Shown in pieces: positions 54,177-63,463 of a stretch of DNA of 64,000 nucleotides. The stretch is from Micromonospora lupini str. Lupac 08. Its GTDB lineage: Bacteria; Actinomycetota; Actinomycetes; Mycobacteriales; Micromonosporaceae. The notes beneath the pieces were generated by a model. The model saw only the letters and a program-made list of their open reading frames with translations. It was not told the DNA's origin and made no database searches. Every line of letters begins with the position of its first letter. Position 1 is the first letter of the stretch. Where the stretch lies: contig NZ_HF570108.1 of assembly GCF_000297395.2 (NCBI RefSeq), forward strand, positions 1,682,125 through 1,746,124, written 5' to 3'. Made by a program: the position numbers and the translations under genes.

Positions 54177-56732
54177 GTGACGACAGTGGACCAGCCGGTG
54201 GACGTGCTGCTCAGCGACGGCAGCACCGTCCAGTTGCGACAGATCAGCCCGGCCGACGCGCCGGCGGTCGTGGCGATGCACAGCCGGTTCTCCGAGCGCA
54301 CCCGCTACCTGCGCTACTTCTCGCCGTACCCGCGCATCCCCGAGCGGGATCTGATCCGGTTCGTCACTGTCGACCACCACGACCGGGAGGCGTTCGTGGT
54401 GCTGGCCGGGGACCGGCTCGTCGCCGTCGGCCGGTACGAGCGGCTCGGTCCGCAGGCGCCGGAGGCGGAGGTCGCCTTCGTGGTCGAGGACGCCTTCCAG
54501 GGCCGGGGCATCGGCTCGGTGCTGATGGAGCACCTGGCCGACGCCGCGCGGCGCAACGGCATCATGAGCTTCGTCGCCGAGGTGCTGCCGGCAAACGGGA
54601 CGATGCTGCGGGTCTTCTCCGACTTCGGCTACCAGGTGCAGCGCGCGTACGCCGACGGCGTGGTGCACCTGAGCTTCCCGATCGCCCCGACGGAGACGAC
54701 CCTGGAGGTGCAGCGCGGCCGGGAGCACCGCACCGAGGCCCGCTCGATCGCCCGGCTGCTCGCCCCGCGCGGCATCGCCGTCTACGGCGCGAGCGCCACC
54801 GGCCAGGGAGTCGGCGCAGCGGTCCTCGGGCACCTGCGCGACGGCGGGTTTACGGGCGCGGTGGTGCCGGTGCACCCGAGCGCGTCGGCGGTGGCGGGGC
54901 TGCCCGCGTACCCCTCGGCGGTCGACGCGGGCGTCGCGGTGGACCTGGCGGTGGTGGCGGTCCCGCCGGAGGCGGCGACCGGGGTGGTGGCGGACGCGGC
55001 CGCCGCCGGGGTGCACGGCCTGGTCGTGATCTCGGCCGGCTTCGCCGAGGCCGGCGGTGAGGGCGCGGCCACGCAACGGGCGCTGGTCCGCGCGGCGCAC
55101 GCCGCCGGGATGCGCGTGGTCGGCCCGAACTGCCTGGGCGTGGCCAACACCGACCCGGCGGTACGCCTCAACGCCACCCTCGCCCCGGCGCTGCCGCCGG
55201 CGGGTCGGGTCGGCATCTTCAGCCAGTCCGGCGCGTTCGGGGTGGCGCTGCTCGCCGAGGCGGACCGGCGTGGCCTCGGGCTGTCCAGCTTCGTATCGGC
55301 CGGCAACCGGGCCGACGTCTCCGGCAACGACCTCCTGCAGTACTGGCAGGACGACCCCGGCACCGACGTGATCATGTTGTACCTGGAGACGTTCGGCAAT
55401 CCGCGCAAGTTCGCCCGGCTGGCCCGGCGGATCGGCCGCGCGAAACCGGTCGTGGCGCTGGCCTCGCCGGCCCGTCCGCCCGGTGTGGGCGACACCGCAG
55501 GCCCGGACGAGGTGGCGGTGGCCGCGCTCTTCGCCCAGTCCGGCGTGATCCGGGTGGACACCGTGCCCGAGCTGCTCGACGTGGGGGTGTTGCTGGCCAA
55601 CCAGCCACTGCCCACCGGCGGCCGGGTCGGCGTGGTCGGCAACTCCTCGGCGCTTACCGGCCTGGCCGCCACGGCCTGCGTCGGGCAGGGCCTGACCGTC
55701 GCCGAGAGCTACCCGCGCGACGTCGCGCCGAGCGCCGGCGCCGACGAGTTCGCCGCCGCCCTCGCCGAGACGGCCGGCGACGACCGGGTGGACGCCCTCG
55801 TCGTGGTCTTCGCCCCGCCGCTGCCCGGCCAACGCACCGAGGTGGACGCCGACGTCACCGCCGCGCTGCCGGCCGCCCTCGCCCTGGGCAAGCCGACCGT
55901 GGCGACGTTCCTGGTCGGTCGGTTGCCGGCCGGGGTGCCCGCGTACGGCGGCGTGGAGGAGGCCGTCCGGGCCCTCGCCCGGGCGCACCGGTACGCCGAG
56001 TGGCTGCGCCGCCCTCCCGGAGTCGCGCCCGAACTGCCCGGGATCGACCGGGACGCCGCGGCGGCCGCGCTGCGCGCCGACAGCGCCGACGCGGAGGCGC
56101 TGCTGGCCGCGTACGGCATCGGGACCGTGGCGTCGGTGGCCGTGGACTCGGTCGACGCGGCCGTCGACGCGGCGGCGCGGGTGGGCTTCCCGGTGGCGCT
56201 CAAGGCCGCCGCCGCGGGGCTGCGGCACCGGCTCGACCTGGGCGCGGTCCGCCTCGACCTGCCCGACGAGGCGAGCGTCCGCCGCGCGTACGCCGACATG
56301 GCCGCCGGCTTCGGCGCGGACGTGCTGGTGCAGCCGATGGTCCCGCCGGGCGTGGCCTGCGTGGTGGAGGTGGTGGAAGATCCGGCGTTCGGGCCGGTGG
56401 TCGGCTTCGGCCTCGGCGGGGTCGCCACCGAACTGCTTGGCGATCGGGCCTGGCGGGCGGTGCCGCTGACCCACACCGACGCCGCCGAGCTGGTCGACGA
56501 GCCGCGGGCGGCACCGCTGCTGCGGGGGCACCGGGGCGCCGCACCGGTGGACCGGGCTGCCCTGGCCGACCTGCTGCTGCGGGTCGGTCAGCTCGCCGAC
56601 GATCAGCCCCGGGTGCGCTCGTTGACCCTCAACCCGGTCCTCGCCCGCCCGGACGGCATCTCCGTGCTGCACGCCCAGGTCCGGGTCGGCGGCGTGGCCG
56701 CCCGCCCGGACACCGGCCCCCGGCGTCTCTGA
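54177..56732 (+). CDS. Bifunctional GNAT / acyl-CoA-synthetase-like (NDP-forming) protein acyltransferase
   Basis: The protein of 851 residues has an N-terminal GNAT acetyltransferase domain (about 10-165, with acetyl-CoA loop EDAFQGRGIGSVLMEHL). A CoA-binding domain follows (RGIAVYGASATGQGVG), then a succinyl-CoA-ligase-like part (VGIFSQSGAFGVALL) and a C-terminal ATP-grasp-type region (VGFPVALKAAAAGLRHRLDL). Such Pat/GNAT-ACD enzymes acetylate lysines and inactivate acyl-CoA synthetases. It should oppose the AcuC protein upstream. GTG 54177 has GGGAGGG about 8 bases before it. The C-terminal part is probably regulatory and not a true ligase. Confidence 0.9.
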   Translation: MTTVDQPVDVLLSDGSTVQLRQISPADAPAVVAMHSRFSERTRYLRYFSPYPRIPERDLIRFVTVDHHDREAFVVLAGDRLVAVGRYERLGPQAPEAEVAFVVEDAFQGRGIGSVLMEHLADAARRNGIMSFVAEVLPANGTMLRVFSDFGYQVQRAYADGVVHLSFPIAPTETTLEVQRGREHRTEARSIARLLAPRGIAVYGASATGQGVGAAVLGHLRDGGFTGAVVPVHPSASAVAGLPAYPSAVDAGVAVDLAVVAVPPEAATGVVADAAAAGVHGLVVISAGFAEAGGEGAATQRALVRAAHAAGMRVVGPNCLGVANTDPAVRLNATLAPALPPAGRVGIFSQSGAFGVALLAEADRRGLGLSSFVSAGNRADVSGNDLLQYWQDDPGTDVIMLYLETFGNPRKFARLARRIGRAKPVVALASPARPPGVGDTAGPDEVAVAALFAQSGVIRVDTVPELLDVGVLLANQPLPTGGRVGVVGNSSALTGLAATACVGQGLTVAESYPRDVAPSAGADEFAAALAETAGDDRVDALVVVFAPPLPGQRTEVDADVTAALPAALALGKPTVATFLVGRLPAGVPAYGGVEEAVRALARAHRYAEWLRRPPGVAPELPGIDRDAAAAALRADSADAEALLAAYGIGTVASVAVDSVDAAVDAAARVGFPVALKAAAAGLRHRLDLGAVRLDLPDEASVRRAYADMAAGFGADVLVQPMVPPGVACVVEVVEDPAFGPVVGFGLGGVATELLGDRAWRAVPLTHTDAAELVDEPRAAPLLRGHRGAAPVDRAALADLLLRVGQLADDQPRVRSLTLNPVLARPDGISVLHAQVRVGGVAARPDTGPRRL

Positions 56733-56742
56733 AGGTGGCCGC

Positions 56743-57150
56743 TCAGGTGCGGCTGGAGATCTGCTGGACGCCCCAGGTGTTGCCGTCCGGGTCGGCGAAG
56801 AAGACGAAGCCGACGTTGTCCAGCGGGTCCGGCACCTGTCGCGGGTTCTGGCCCACCACCTGGATGTCACTGACCTGCACGCCACGTTCGACAAGCTCCG
56901 CGTGGGCCCGCTTCAGGTCGGGCACCACCAGTTGCAGGCCCCTGAGTGAGCCGGGCGGCATCTCCGGGACCACACCCGTGCCGATGACGATCGAGCAGCC
57001 GGAGCCGGGCGGCGTCAACTGGACGATGCGCGCGTCCTCGCTGATCACCGTGTCATGGTCGACGGCGAAGCCGAGCTGGTCGGCGTAGAACGTCTTCGCC
57101 CGGTCCACATCGGAGACCGGGACGATCACCACTTCCAACGTCCAGTTCAT
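56743..57150 (-). CDS. VOC (glyoxalase/bleomycin-resistance fold) protein
   Basis: The protein of 135 residues has the paired beta-alpha-beta units of the vicinal oxygen chelate superfamily. Markers are VSDVDRAKTFYADQLGFAVD, SLRGLQLVVPDLKRAHAELV and FADPDGNTWGVQQI, with the typical C-terminal glutamine-containing end. The actual substrate is unknown; members include glyoxalases, dioxygenases and resistance proteins. ATG 57150 has AGGAGAGTG immediately upstream. Confidence 0.85.
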   Translation of the reverse strand: MNWTLEVVIVPVSDVDRAKTFYADQLGFAVDHDTVISEDARIVQLTPPGSGCSIVIGTGVVPEMPPGSLRGLQLVVPDLKRAHAELVERGVQVSDIQVVGQNPRQVPDPLDNVGFVFFADPDGNTWGVQQISSRT

Positions 57151-57210
57151 GGCACTCTCCTCGCGTCGTCGGGCAGCCGATCGGTGTCACAGTCAAACAC
57201 CTCCACAGCA

Positions 57211-57243
57211 GGGAAGGCCCCGGCGAACCGCCGGGGCCTTCCT
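57211..57243 (-). terminator. Terminator of the sigma factor gene
   Basis: A 12-bp perfect stem (AAGGCCCCGGCG with CGCCGGGGCCTT) with a 3-base loop lies about 17 bases past the sigma factor stop codon. The outer bases extend the pairing. Confidence 0.8.
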
Positions 57244-57259
57244 GCGCATATCCGGTGCG

Positions 57260-58276
<1,017 letters not shown>

Positions 58277-58509
58277 CTCTGTCTCTCCCCGTGTCCACGT
58301 CTGTGCCGTGTCTCCGGCCCAGTGGTGCCGGTGTGAGACACAGCTTGGCGGGCAGGGCGTGAAACGGGAGTGAGGCGATCGGGCACCCGACAGGAATCCG
58401 GCCGGATCGTTGCCGCGGTGTGTCGTCCCGGCGGTTGCGTGCGCCGCCCGACTACGTTGCGGACAGGTCGGCCACCCCGGGTCGGCGTGGTCCGACGAGG
58501 GAGGACGAT

Positions 58510-59298
58510 GTGGTCTTCAAGCGGCTCATGAAGGCGATGGGGGTCGGTGGCCCGTCGGTCGAGACGGTGCTCGACAACCCCAACTGCCGCCCCGGCGGGC
58601 AGTTGGAGGGCCGCATCCAGGTGCTCGGTGGCGACCATCAGGTCGACATCGAGCACGTCGCGCTCGGCCTGGTCACCCGGGTCGAGGTGGAGAGCGGCGA
58701 CAACGACTACGACACCACTCAGGAGTTCCACCGCCAGCGGGTCACCGGCGCGTTCCGGTTGGAGCCGGGTCAGCGCCACGATCTCCCGTTCCGCTTCGAC
58801 GTGCCCTGGGAGACACCCGTCACCGAGCTGTACGGGCAGCACCTGCACGGCATGACGATGGGCCTGCGGACCGAGCTGGAGGTCGCCCGCGCCGTCGACT
58901 CGAGCGACCTGGACGCCGTGACGGTGCACCCGCTGCCCGCGCAGGAGCGGCTGCTGGAGGCGTTGCTGCGGCTGGGCTTCCGCTTCGCGCGCGCCGATGT
59001 GGAGCGTGGGCACCTCTACGGCGTACGGCAGACGTTGCCGTTCTACCAGGAGATCGAGTTCAGCCCGGCGCCGCAGTACGCCCGGTCGATCAATCAGTTG
59101 GAGGTCACCTTCATCGCCGACGCGCGACAGATGCAGGTGGTGCTGGAGGTCGACAAGCGCGGCGGCGTCTTCACCGAGGGCCGGGACGCCTTCGGCCGGT
59201 TCACTGTCGAACACGCGACCGCCGACCACACCGACTGGACAGCCGAACTGGACACCTGGCTCCGCCAGTCCCTGTCCCGCCGAGGCCTCTTCTCCTGA
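58510..59298 (+). CDS. SpoOM (arrestin-like) family protein
   Basis: SpoOM affects sporulation control in Bacillus. In actinobacteria its role is unknown. The protein of 262 residues has the arrestin-like two beta-sandwich layout. Characteristic pieces are [20 protein letters not shown] at the start, then [20 protein letters not shown] and [22 protein letters not shown] 58510 is chosen because GGGAGGAC lies just upstream. A cytoplasmic location is expected. Confidence 0.88.
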   Translation: MVFKRLMKAMGVGGPSVETVLDNPNCRPGGQLEGRIQVLGGDHQVDIEHVALGLVTRVEVESGDNDYDTTQEFHRQRVTGAFRLEPGQRHDLPFRFDVPWETPVTELYGQHLHGMTMGLRTELEVARAVDSSDLDAVTVHPLPAQERLLEALLRLGFRFARADVERGHLYGVRQTLPFYQEIEFSPAPQYARSINQLEVTFIADARQMQVVLEVDKRGGVFTEGRDAFGRFTVEHATADHTDWTAELDTWLRQSLSRRGLFS

Positions 59299-59305
59299 CC
59301 CCCGG

Positions 59306-59373
59306 GCGCCCCACCCGGCCCTGCGCCCCACCCGGCCCTGCGCCCCACCCGGCCCTGCGCCCCACCCGGCCCC
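59306..59373. repeat. Four tandem 17-bp repeats after the SpoOM gene
   Basis: The unit GCGCCCCACCCGGCCCT is repeated four times without gaps, the last copy with one change. The array begins 8 bases after the SpoOM stop codon and ends 15 bases before the end of dtd. Confidence 0.9.
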
Positions 59374-59388
59374 GGGCGCCCCAGGCCT

Positions 59389-59931
59389 CTACCCGTCGAT
59401 CATGAGGTTGACCGGCCCTTCGATCTTCAGAATGCCCGCCAACCTCATGATCAACGCGGGAGAGCTGTTCGGGGTGGGGGTGGGGGTGGGGTGGGGGTGG
59501 GGTGGGGTTAGAGGTCCAGGAGGATTGTTCGGGGGGCCTATGTTGGTGCTCTCCACAAGCATGTGGGCTCGGAAGCGGCCGGTCTCGACCTTGGCGCCTC
59601 GCTCGCGGAGCGCGTCGACCACCGCCGTCACCAGCGGTTCGGCAACCTCGGCGGGGGCGGCTGCGGTCCAGCTCGGGCGGCGGCCCTTGCGGGCGTCGCC
59701 GTAGAGGGTGAACTGGCTGACCACCAGAATCGGCGCCCCGGTGTCGGCGGCGGAGCGCTCGTCGTCCAGGATGCGCAGCTCGTGCACCTTGCGGGCCATC
59801 GTCCGAGCGGTCTCCGCCGTGTCGGTGTGGGTCACCCCGAGCAGCACCAGCAGGCCGTCGGAGATCGCGCCGACCACCGCACCGTCCACGGTGACGCTGG
59901 CCCGCCCGACGGTCTGCACCACCGCCCGCAT
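59389..59931 (-). CDS. dtd: D-aminoacyl-tRNA deacylase with unusual C-terminal insertion
   Basis: Dtd removes D-amino acids (and glycine from tRNA-Ala) wrongly charged on tRNA. The core is normal to about residue 130: [17 protein letters not shown], the catalytic [20 protein letters not shown], and [11 protein letters not shown]. The usual protein is about 142 residues and ends with an N-x-GPVT-type motif carrying the essential Gly-cisPro. Here N130-I-G-P-P is followed by about 38 residues of Pro/Thr/His-rich sequence. Then [10 protein letters not shown] ends the protein at 180. The extra part is encoded by a C-run tract and one arm of a palindrome. Confidence 0.85.
   Translation of the reverse strand: MRAVVQTVGRASVTVDGAVVGAISDGLLVLLGVTHTDTAETARTMARKVHELRILDDERSAADTGAPILVVSQFTLYGDARKGRRPSWTAAAPAEVAEPLVTAVVDALRERGAKVETGRFRAHMLVESTNIGPPNNPPGPLTPPHPHPTPTPTPNSSPALIMRLAGILKIEGPVNLMIDG
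59398..59452. repeat. Palindrome within the 3' end of dtd
   Basis: GATCATGAGGTTG (59398-59410) and CAACCTCATGATC (59440-59452) are perfect complements around a 29-base loop. The whole palindrome is inside the dtd reading frame and encodes its last 15 or more residues. Similar ATCATGAGGTT palindromes are, from memory, frequent between genes in Micromonospora genomes. Confidence 0.8.
59471..59507. repeat. G-rich GGGGTGG tract
   Basis: Seven runs of four or five G separated by single T occur in 37 bases. On the dtd-coding strand this is a C-rich tract that encodes alternating Pro with Thr or His. The G-strand could form a quadruplex. Confidence 0.85.
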
Positions 59932-59943
59932 CAGCAGCCCGCC

Positions 59944-60093
59944 GCGAGGCTGCTCGCCGCGAGGCCGCCCGCCGCGAGGCCGCCCACCGCGAGGCCGCCC
60001 ACCGCGAGGCCGCCCACCGCGAGGCCGCCCACCGCGAGGCCGCCCACCGCGAGGCCGCCGGCTGCGAGGCTGCTCGCCGCGAGGCCGCCGGCC
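59944..60093. repeat. Ten tandem 15-bp repeats (minisatellite) upstream of dtd
   Basis: The unit GCGAGGCCGCCCACC recurs ten times with a strict 15-base period. The central five or six copies are identical and the end copies are degenerate. An eleventh, poor copy follows to about 60108. The array lies between the dtd start codon and the methyltransferase stop, so it occupies the whole intergenic region. Confidence 0.95.
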
Positions 60094-60121
60094 GCTGTGC
60101 CGCCCAGCGTGTCTGCCCGCG

Positions 60122-61606
60122 TCACGCGGTCACCGGCTCGATGAAGCCACGCTCCACCAGGTGCGCGACGATCGGGCCGGCGGCCTCGGCCATCTCGGCG
60201 GGTTCGACGTCGTGGGCCGCCGCGAGCAGGGCGAGCTGGTCGCGCAGTGGCAGCCGGCCGTCGGCCCCACCGACAAGCGCCAGCACCAGCGGGTCGATCT
60301 CCTCGGTCCAACGCAGGCCGTGCGGCATCGCGAGCACCTGGCGGTCCACCGCCCAGCCCTCCTCGCCCATGGTGGCCTCCTGGCGCAGCTGGAGACCGTT
60401 TGCGGCCCGGTAGCGCTCGGCGAGCAGCGCCTCGGTGTCGCGTACCCGAAGGAAGTCCTGGCGGTCGAACCAGGCGCCGATCTGGTCGCCCAGCGGCGGC
60501 TGGACCTGCTGACGCAGGTCCTCCACGCGGACCACCGGATCGGCGTGCCCACCCCGGCGCAGCGACACGATGCCGAAGCCGACCCCCTCGATCTTGTGCG
60601 CGTCGAACCAGTCCAGCCACACGGCCGCCCGCTGCGGGTCGGCGCCCTGGCCGACGTCGGTGAGCCACAGGTCGACGTACGCCATCGGGTCGGCCACCTC
60701 GCGCTGGATCACCCAGGCGTCCAGGCCGGTGCCGGCGAACCAGCCGGCCACCCGCTCGTCCCACTCCTCGCCGGCGACGTGCACCCAGTTCGCCAGGTAC
60801 TGCATGGTGCCGCCCTCGGTGAGCAGGCCGGGGGCGGCGGCGGCCAGTTCGGCGGCGATCGCGTCACCCACCCGCCCCGAGTCGCGGTAGACGTGCGTGG
60901 TGGTGCCCGGACCGACCACGAACGGCGGGTTGCTCACCACCAGGTCGAAGCGACGGCCGGCCACCGGTGCGACCATGTCCCCGCGCAGCAGCTCCCAGTC
61001 CTGGCCGTTGAGGGCGGCGGTGGTCGCGGCGAAGCGCAGCGCCCGCTCGGAGAGGTCCGTGGCGGTCACCGTGTCGGCGTGGGTGGCCAGGTGCAGGGCC
61101 TGGACGCCGGAGCCGGTGCCCAGGTCCAGCGCGCTGCCCACCCGCCGGCGCACTGTCGCGCCGATCAGGGTCTGGGTGGCGCCGCCGATGCCCAGCACGT
61201 GCTCGGCGTGCAGCGGGTGACCCGGCCGGGCGCTTGCCGGCACGTCGGCGAGCACCCACCAGTCGTCCCCGTACGGCTCCAGGTCGACACCGGCGCGCAG
61301 ACCGTCGCCGTACCGCTCGACGAGCCCGCCGGCCAGCGCCTCCTCCAGCGCAAGGGGCGCCAGCGCGGCGGCCACCGCGGCCTCCGGCTCGGTCTGGTCG
61401 CAGATGAACACCCGGATCAGGGTGCCGAGCGGGTCGCCGTCCTCGGTGGCGCGCAGCGCGGCCCGGTAGTCGTTGCGGGCGACCGCTGCGGTCGCCTGCG
61501 CTCCCAGCCGCTCGGCGATGCCGTGGCCGGTGAACCCGGTCCGGGTGAGCGCGGTGCGCAGCGCGTCGACGCCGGCGGGGGAGAGCAGCATGTCGTGTTC
61601 GTCCAC
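60122..61606 (-). CDS. Class I SAM-dependent methyltransferase (NPPF type)
   Basis: The protein of 494 residues has an N-terminal helical domain and then a Rossmann methyltransferase: motif [21 protein letters not shown], motif [14 protein letters not shown], and the catalytic motif [14 protein letters not shown]. The NPPF motif is typical of enzymes that methylate amide or exocyclic amino groups, such as PrmC or RlmG types. The C-terminal 200 residues are winged-helix-like and specific to actinobacteria. GTG 61606 and ATG 61591 are both possible starts. The substrate is unknown. Confidence 0.85.
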   Translation of the reverse strand: MDEHDMLLSPAGVDALRTALTRTGFTGHGIAERLGAQATAAVARNDYRAALRATEDGDPLGTLIRVFICDQTEPEAAVAAALAPLALEEALAGGLVERYGDGLRAGVDLEPYGDDWWVLADVPASARPGHPLHAEHVLGIGGATQTLIGATVRRRVGSALDLGTGSGVQALHLATHADTVTATDLSERALRFAATTAALNGQDWELLRGDMVAPVAGRRFDLVVSNPPFVVGPGTTTHVYRDSGRVGDAIAAELAAAAPGLLTEGGTMQYLANWVHVAGEEWDERVAGWFAGTGLDAWVIQREVADPMAYVDLWLTDVGQGADPQRAAVWLDWFDAHKIEGVGFGIVSLRRGGHADPVVRVEDLRQQVQPPLGDQIGAWFDRQDFLRVRDTEALLAERYRAANGLQLRQEATMGEEGWAVDRQVLAMPHGLRWTEEIDPLVLALVGGADGRLPLRDQLALLAAAHDVEPAEMAEAAGPIVAHLVERGFIEPVTA

Positions 61607-61711
61607 GCCCTCATCCTGCCTTTCGTGCCGTCCCGCGTCGGCAGCACCCGCCGGACGACCGCCGGAGCGTCGGTGCCGGCCCGGATCCGCGGGCCAGGCA
61701 AGATGACGGGT

Positions 61712-62293
61712 ATGACGCTCGTGCTGCCCATCGATCCAGAGGCCAACCGGCTGCTGGAGCGCAGCCCACTGGCCCTGCTGCTCGGCATGACCCTGGACCA
61801 GCAGGTGCCGATGGAGAAGGCGTTCTCCTCGCCGTACGTGCTCACCCAGCGGCTCGGCCACGACCTGGACGCGGCGGAGCTGGCCGGCTACGACCCGGAG
61901 GCCCTGGTCGCGCTCTTCGCCCAGCCGCCCGCGCTGCACCGGTTCCCGAAGGCGATGGCGGCCCGGGTGCAGGAGGTCTGCCGGGTGCTCGTGGAGCGCT
62001 ACGACGGCGACGCGGCGCTGCTCTGGGCCGACGTCGCCGACGGGCCGGAGCTGCTGCGGCGGGTCGCGGGGCTGCCCGGCTTCGGCAAGCAGAAGGCGCA
62101 GATCTTCGTGGCCCTGCTCGGCAAGCGGTTCGGGGTGACCCCGCAGGACTGGCGGACGGCGGCCGGCGGGTACGGCGATCCCGGCGCGTACCGGTCGGTG
62201 GCGGACGTCACCGACGCCGACTCGCTGCGCCGGGTGCGGGAGTACAAGCAGCAGATGAAGGCGGCAGCCAGGGCCAAGACCGCCGACGGCTGA
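61712..62293 (+). CDS. HhH-GPD type base-excision DNA repair protein
   Basis: The protein of 193 residues belongs to an actinobacterial HhH-GPD family related to DNA glycosylases. Features are LPIDPEANRLLERSPLALLL, the segment GMTLDQQVPMEKAF, and the helix-hairpin-helix LRRVAGLPGFGKQKAQIFVA. The lysine and aspartate expected in a true glycosylase site are only partly evident, so catalytic activity is not certain. ATG 61712 is preferred over the in-frame ATG 61703. It diverges from the methyltransferase gene. Confidence 0.85.
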   Translation: MTLVLPIDPEANRLLERSPLALLLGMTLDQQVPMEKAFSSPYVLTQRLGHDLDAAELAGYDPEALVALFAQPPALHRFPKAMAARVQEVCRVLVERYDGDAALLWADVADGPELLRRVAGLPGFGKQKAQIFVALLGKRFGVTPQDWRTAAGGYGDPGAYRSVADVTDADSLRRVREYKQQMKAAARAKTADG

Positions 62294-62302
62294 CCCGCGC
62301 GC

Positions 62303-62614
62303 TCAGGCGGCGGTCGGGTGGGCCAGCGAGGCCAGCGCCCGCCGGACGTCGGCGAGGGAGACGGTGGCGGAATCGTCCAGGTCGGCGAGGCCGGCCTCGA
62401 TCCACTGCCGCATCAGCGTGGTGACCCCGATGCCCCGGGCGTCGGCGGCGGCGCGGACCCGCTCGTAGGTCTCCAGCGGCAGTCGCACCGATCGGCTCAC
62501 CATCGGCACGTCCGTGTCGGGGGTCGGCAGGTCCACCCCCGGGCTGTCGTCGATCAGGTCGGCGAGCCGGTCGTCGCCGCTGTGGAACTGCTTGGTCGCG
62601 TCGTTACGGTGCAT
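62303..62614 (-). CDS. Ribbon-helix-helix antitoxin (CopG/BrnA-like)
   Basis: The protein of 103 residues ends in a ribbon-helix-helix DNA-binding domain: the strand SRSVRLPLETYERV and the helices AAADARGIGVTTLMRQWIEA. The acidic N-terminal part (GDDRLADLIDDSPGVDLP) probably wraps the toxin. ATG 62614 is preferred because GAGGAGG lies 8 bases upstream; the in-frame GTG 62620 is too close. It follows the toxin gene by 13 bases. The pair should repress its own promoter. Confidence 0.75.
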   Translation of the reverse strand: MHRNDATKQFHSGDDRLADLIDDSPGVDLPTPDTDVPMVSRSVRLPLETYERVRAAADARGIGVTTLMRQWIEAGLADLDDSATVSLADVRRALASLAHPTAA

Positions 62615-62627
62615 CGTCACGGCCTCC

Positions 62628-62915
62628 TCATCGGCGATCTCTCCGCACGGCCTCGTCGTAGCGCTTCGACTCGACGTCGCTCAGCTCGCGGGCGGAGAGG
62701 ATGTCCCAGTCGTTGTCGGTGCCGTCGGCCTCGGCGAGCAGCACCGCCAGGCGGCGGCCGCGCCGGCCGGCGGCGTAGACCACCATCACGTCGTCACCCA
62801 GGTGGCGGATGACCCGTCGAGCGCTGTGCAGCGCCTCCCAGACTTCCCCGGGTGTGACGTCGTAGACCCTCAGGTTGGCCAACGCCTCGTCGGTGAAGCT
62901 GAACCTGCTGCCCAC
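62628..62915 (-). CDS. BrnT/RelE-like toxin
   Basis: The protein of 95 residues has the layout of BrnT-like ribonuclease toxins: an N-terminal FSFTDEALANLRVYDVTPGE, a helix with VWEALHSARRVIR, then beta strands (DDVMVVYAAGRRGRRLAVLL) and a final ILSARELSDVESKRYDEA. The order toxin-then-antitoxin on the same strand is that of brnTA. The start at GTG 62915 is preferred over ATG 62960, which adds 15 atypical residues. The assignment rests on layout and partial motifs. Confidence 0.68.
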   Translation of the reverse strand: MGSRFSFTDEALANLRVYDVTPGEVWEALHSARRVIRHLGDDVMVVYAAGRRGRRLAVLLAEADGTDNDWDILSARELSDVESKRYDEAVRRDRR

Positions 62916-63019
62916 GTCGGGCAGCGTACCACGCCCGTAACACGCACCGGGCTGGGTCAATTTTCGCTGATCACGCCTCCGTGGTGACAGGATGGGGCGT
63001 AATCCCCTCGAGGAGGTCC

Positions 63020-63379
63020 ATGGTGAAGCGTCAGGCGTACCAGCCGATTCTGATCACCGATGCCTCGCGCAGCCAGAATGATCAGCTCACCAGCCGTCAG
63101 CGCCGCTATGTCCTCATGATGGGCATCCGGGTGGCCTGCATCATCGTCGGCGCGATCCTGGTCGGCGCGAACGCCCCACTGCTCTGGGTCTGGCTGCCGC
63201 TGTGCGCCCTCGGCATGGTGCTCATTCCGTGGCTGGCCGTGCTGCTGGCCAACGACCGGCCGCCCAAGGAGGAGCACCGGCTGGCCAATCGGTTCCACAG
63301 CCGGCGGCAGGACGACACCCCGCCGATGAGTCTCACCGCAGAGGAGCGCCCACACAAGGTCATCGACATCGAGCCCTGA
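63020..63379 (+). CDS. DUF3099 membrane protein
   Basis: The protein of 119 residues has two membrane helices (about 31-50 and 54-75) between charged ends. The N-terminal QPILITDASRSQNDQLTSRQ is the family signature of DUF3099, common in actinobacteria. The function is unknown. GGAGG lies just before ATG 63020; the next codon, GTG 63023, has the better spacing and may be the true start. Confidence 0.85.
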   Translation: MVKRQAYQPILITDASRSQNDQLTSRQRRYVLMMGIRVACIIVGAILVGANAPLLWVWLPLCALGMVLIPWLAVLLANDRPPKEEHRLANRFHSRRQDDTPPMSLTAEERPHKVIDIEP

Positions 63380-63400
63380 CCCACGAGCGGGTCAGGGCTC
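63371..63400. terminator. Terminator overlapping the DUF3099 stop codon
   Basis: A perfect 12-bp stem (GAGCCCTGACCC with GGGTCAGGGCTC) and a 6-base loop include the TGA stop codon. It lies between convergent genes. Confidence 0.8.
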
Positions 63401-63463
63401 GACAGTCACGGCCGCGATGGGGGTCCTGCGCCGGCCGTTACGGCTGTGGCGGTGCTCCGGCCG

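Noticed and set aside
59944..60093. Possible CRISPR-like array
   Set aside because: The 15-base units are contiguous without unique spacers, so it is a tandem repeat.
59931..60764. Minus-strand open frame ending in repeated GGLAV
   Set aside because: It overlaps the methyltransferase gene in another frame; the repeats are a 15-bp minisatellite, not a credible repeat protein.
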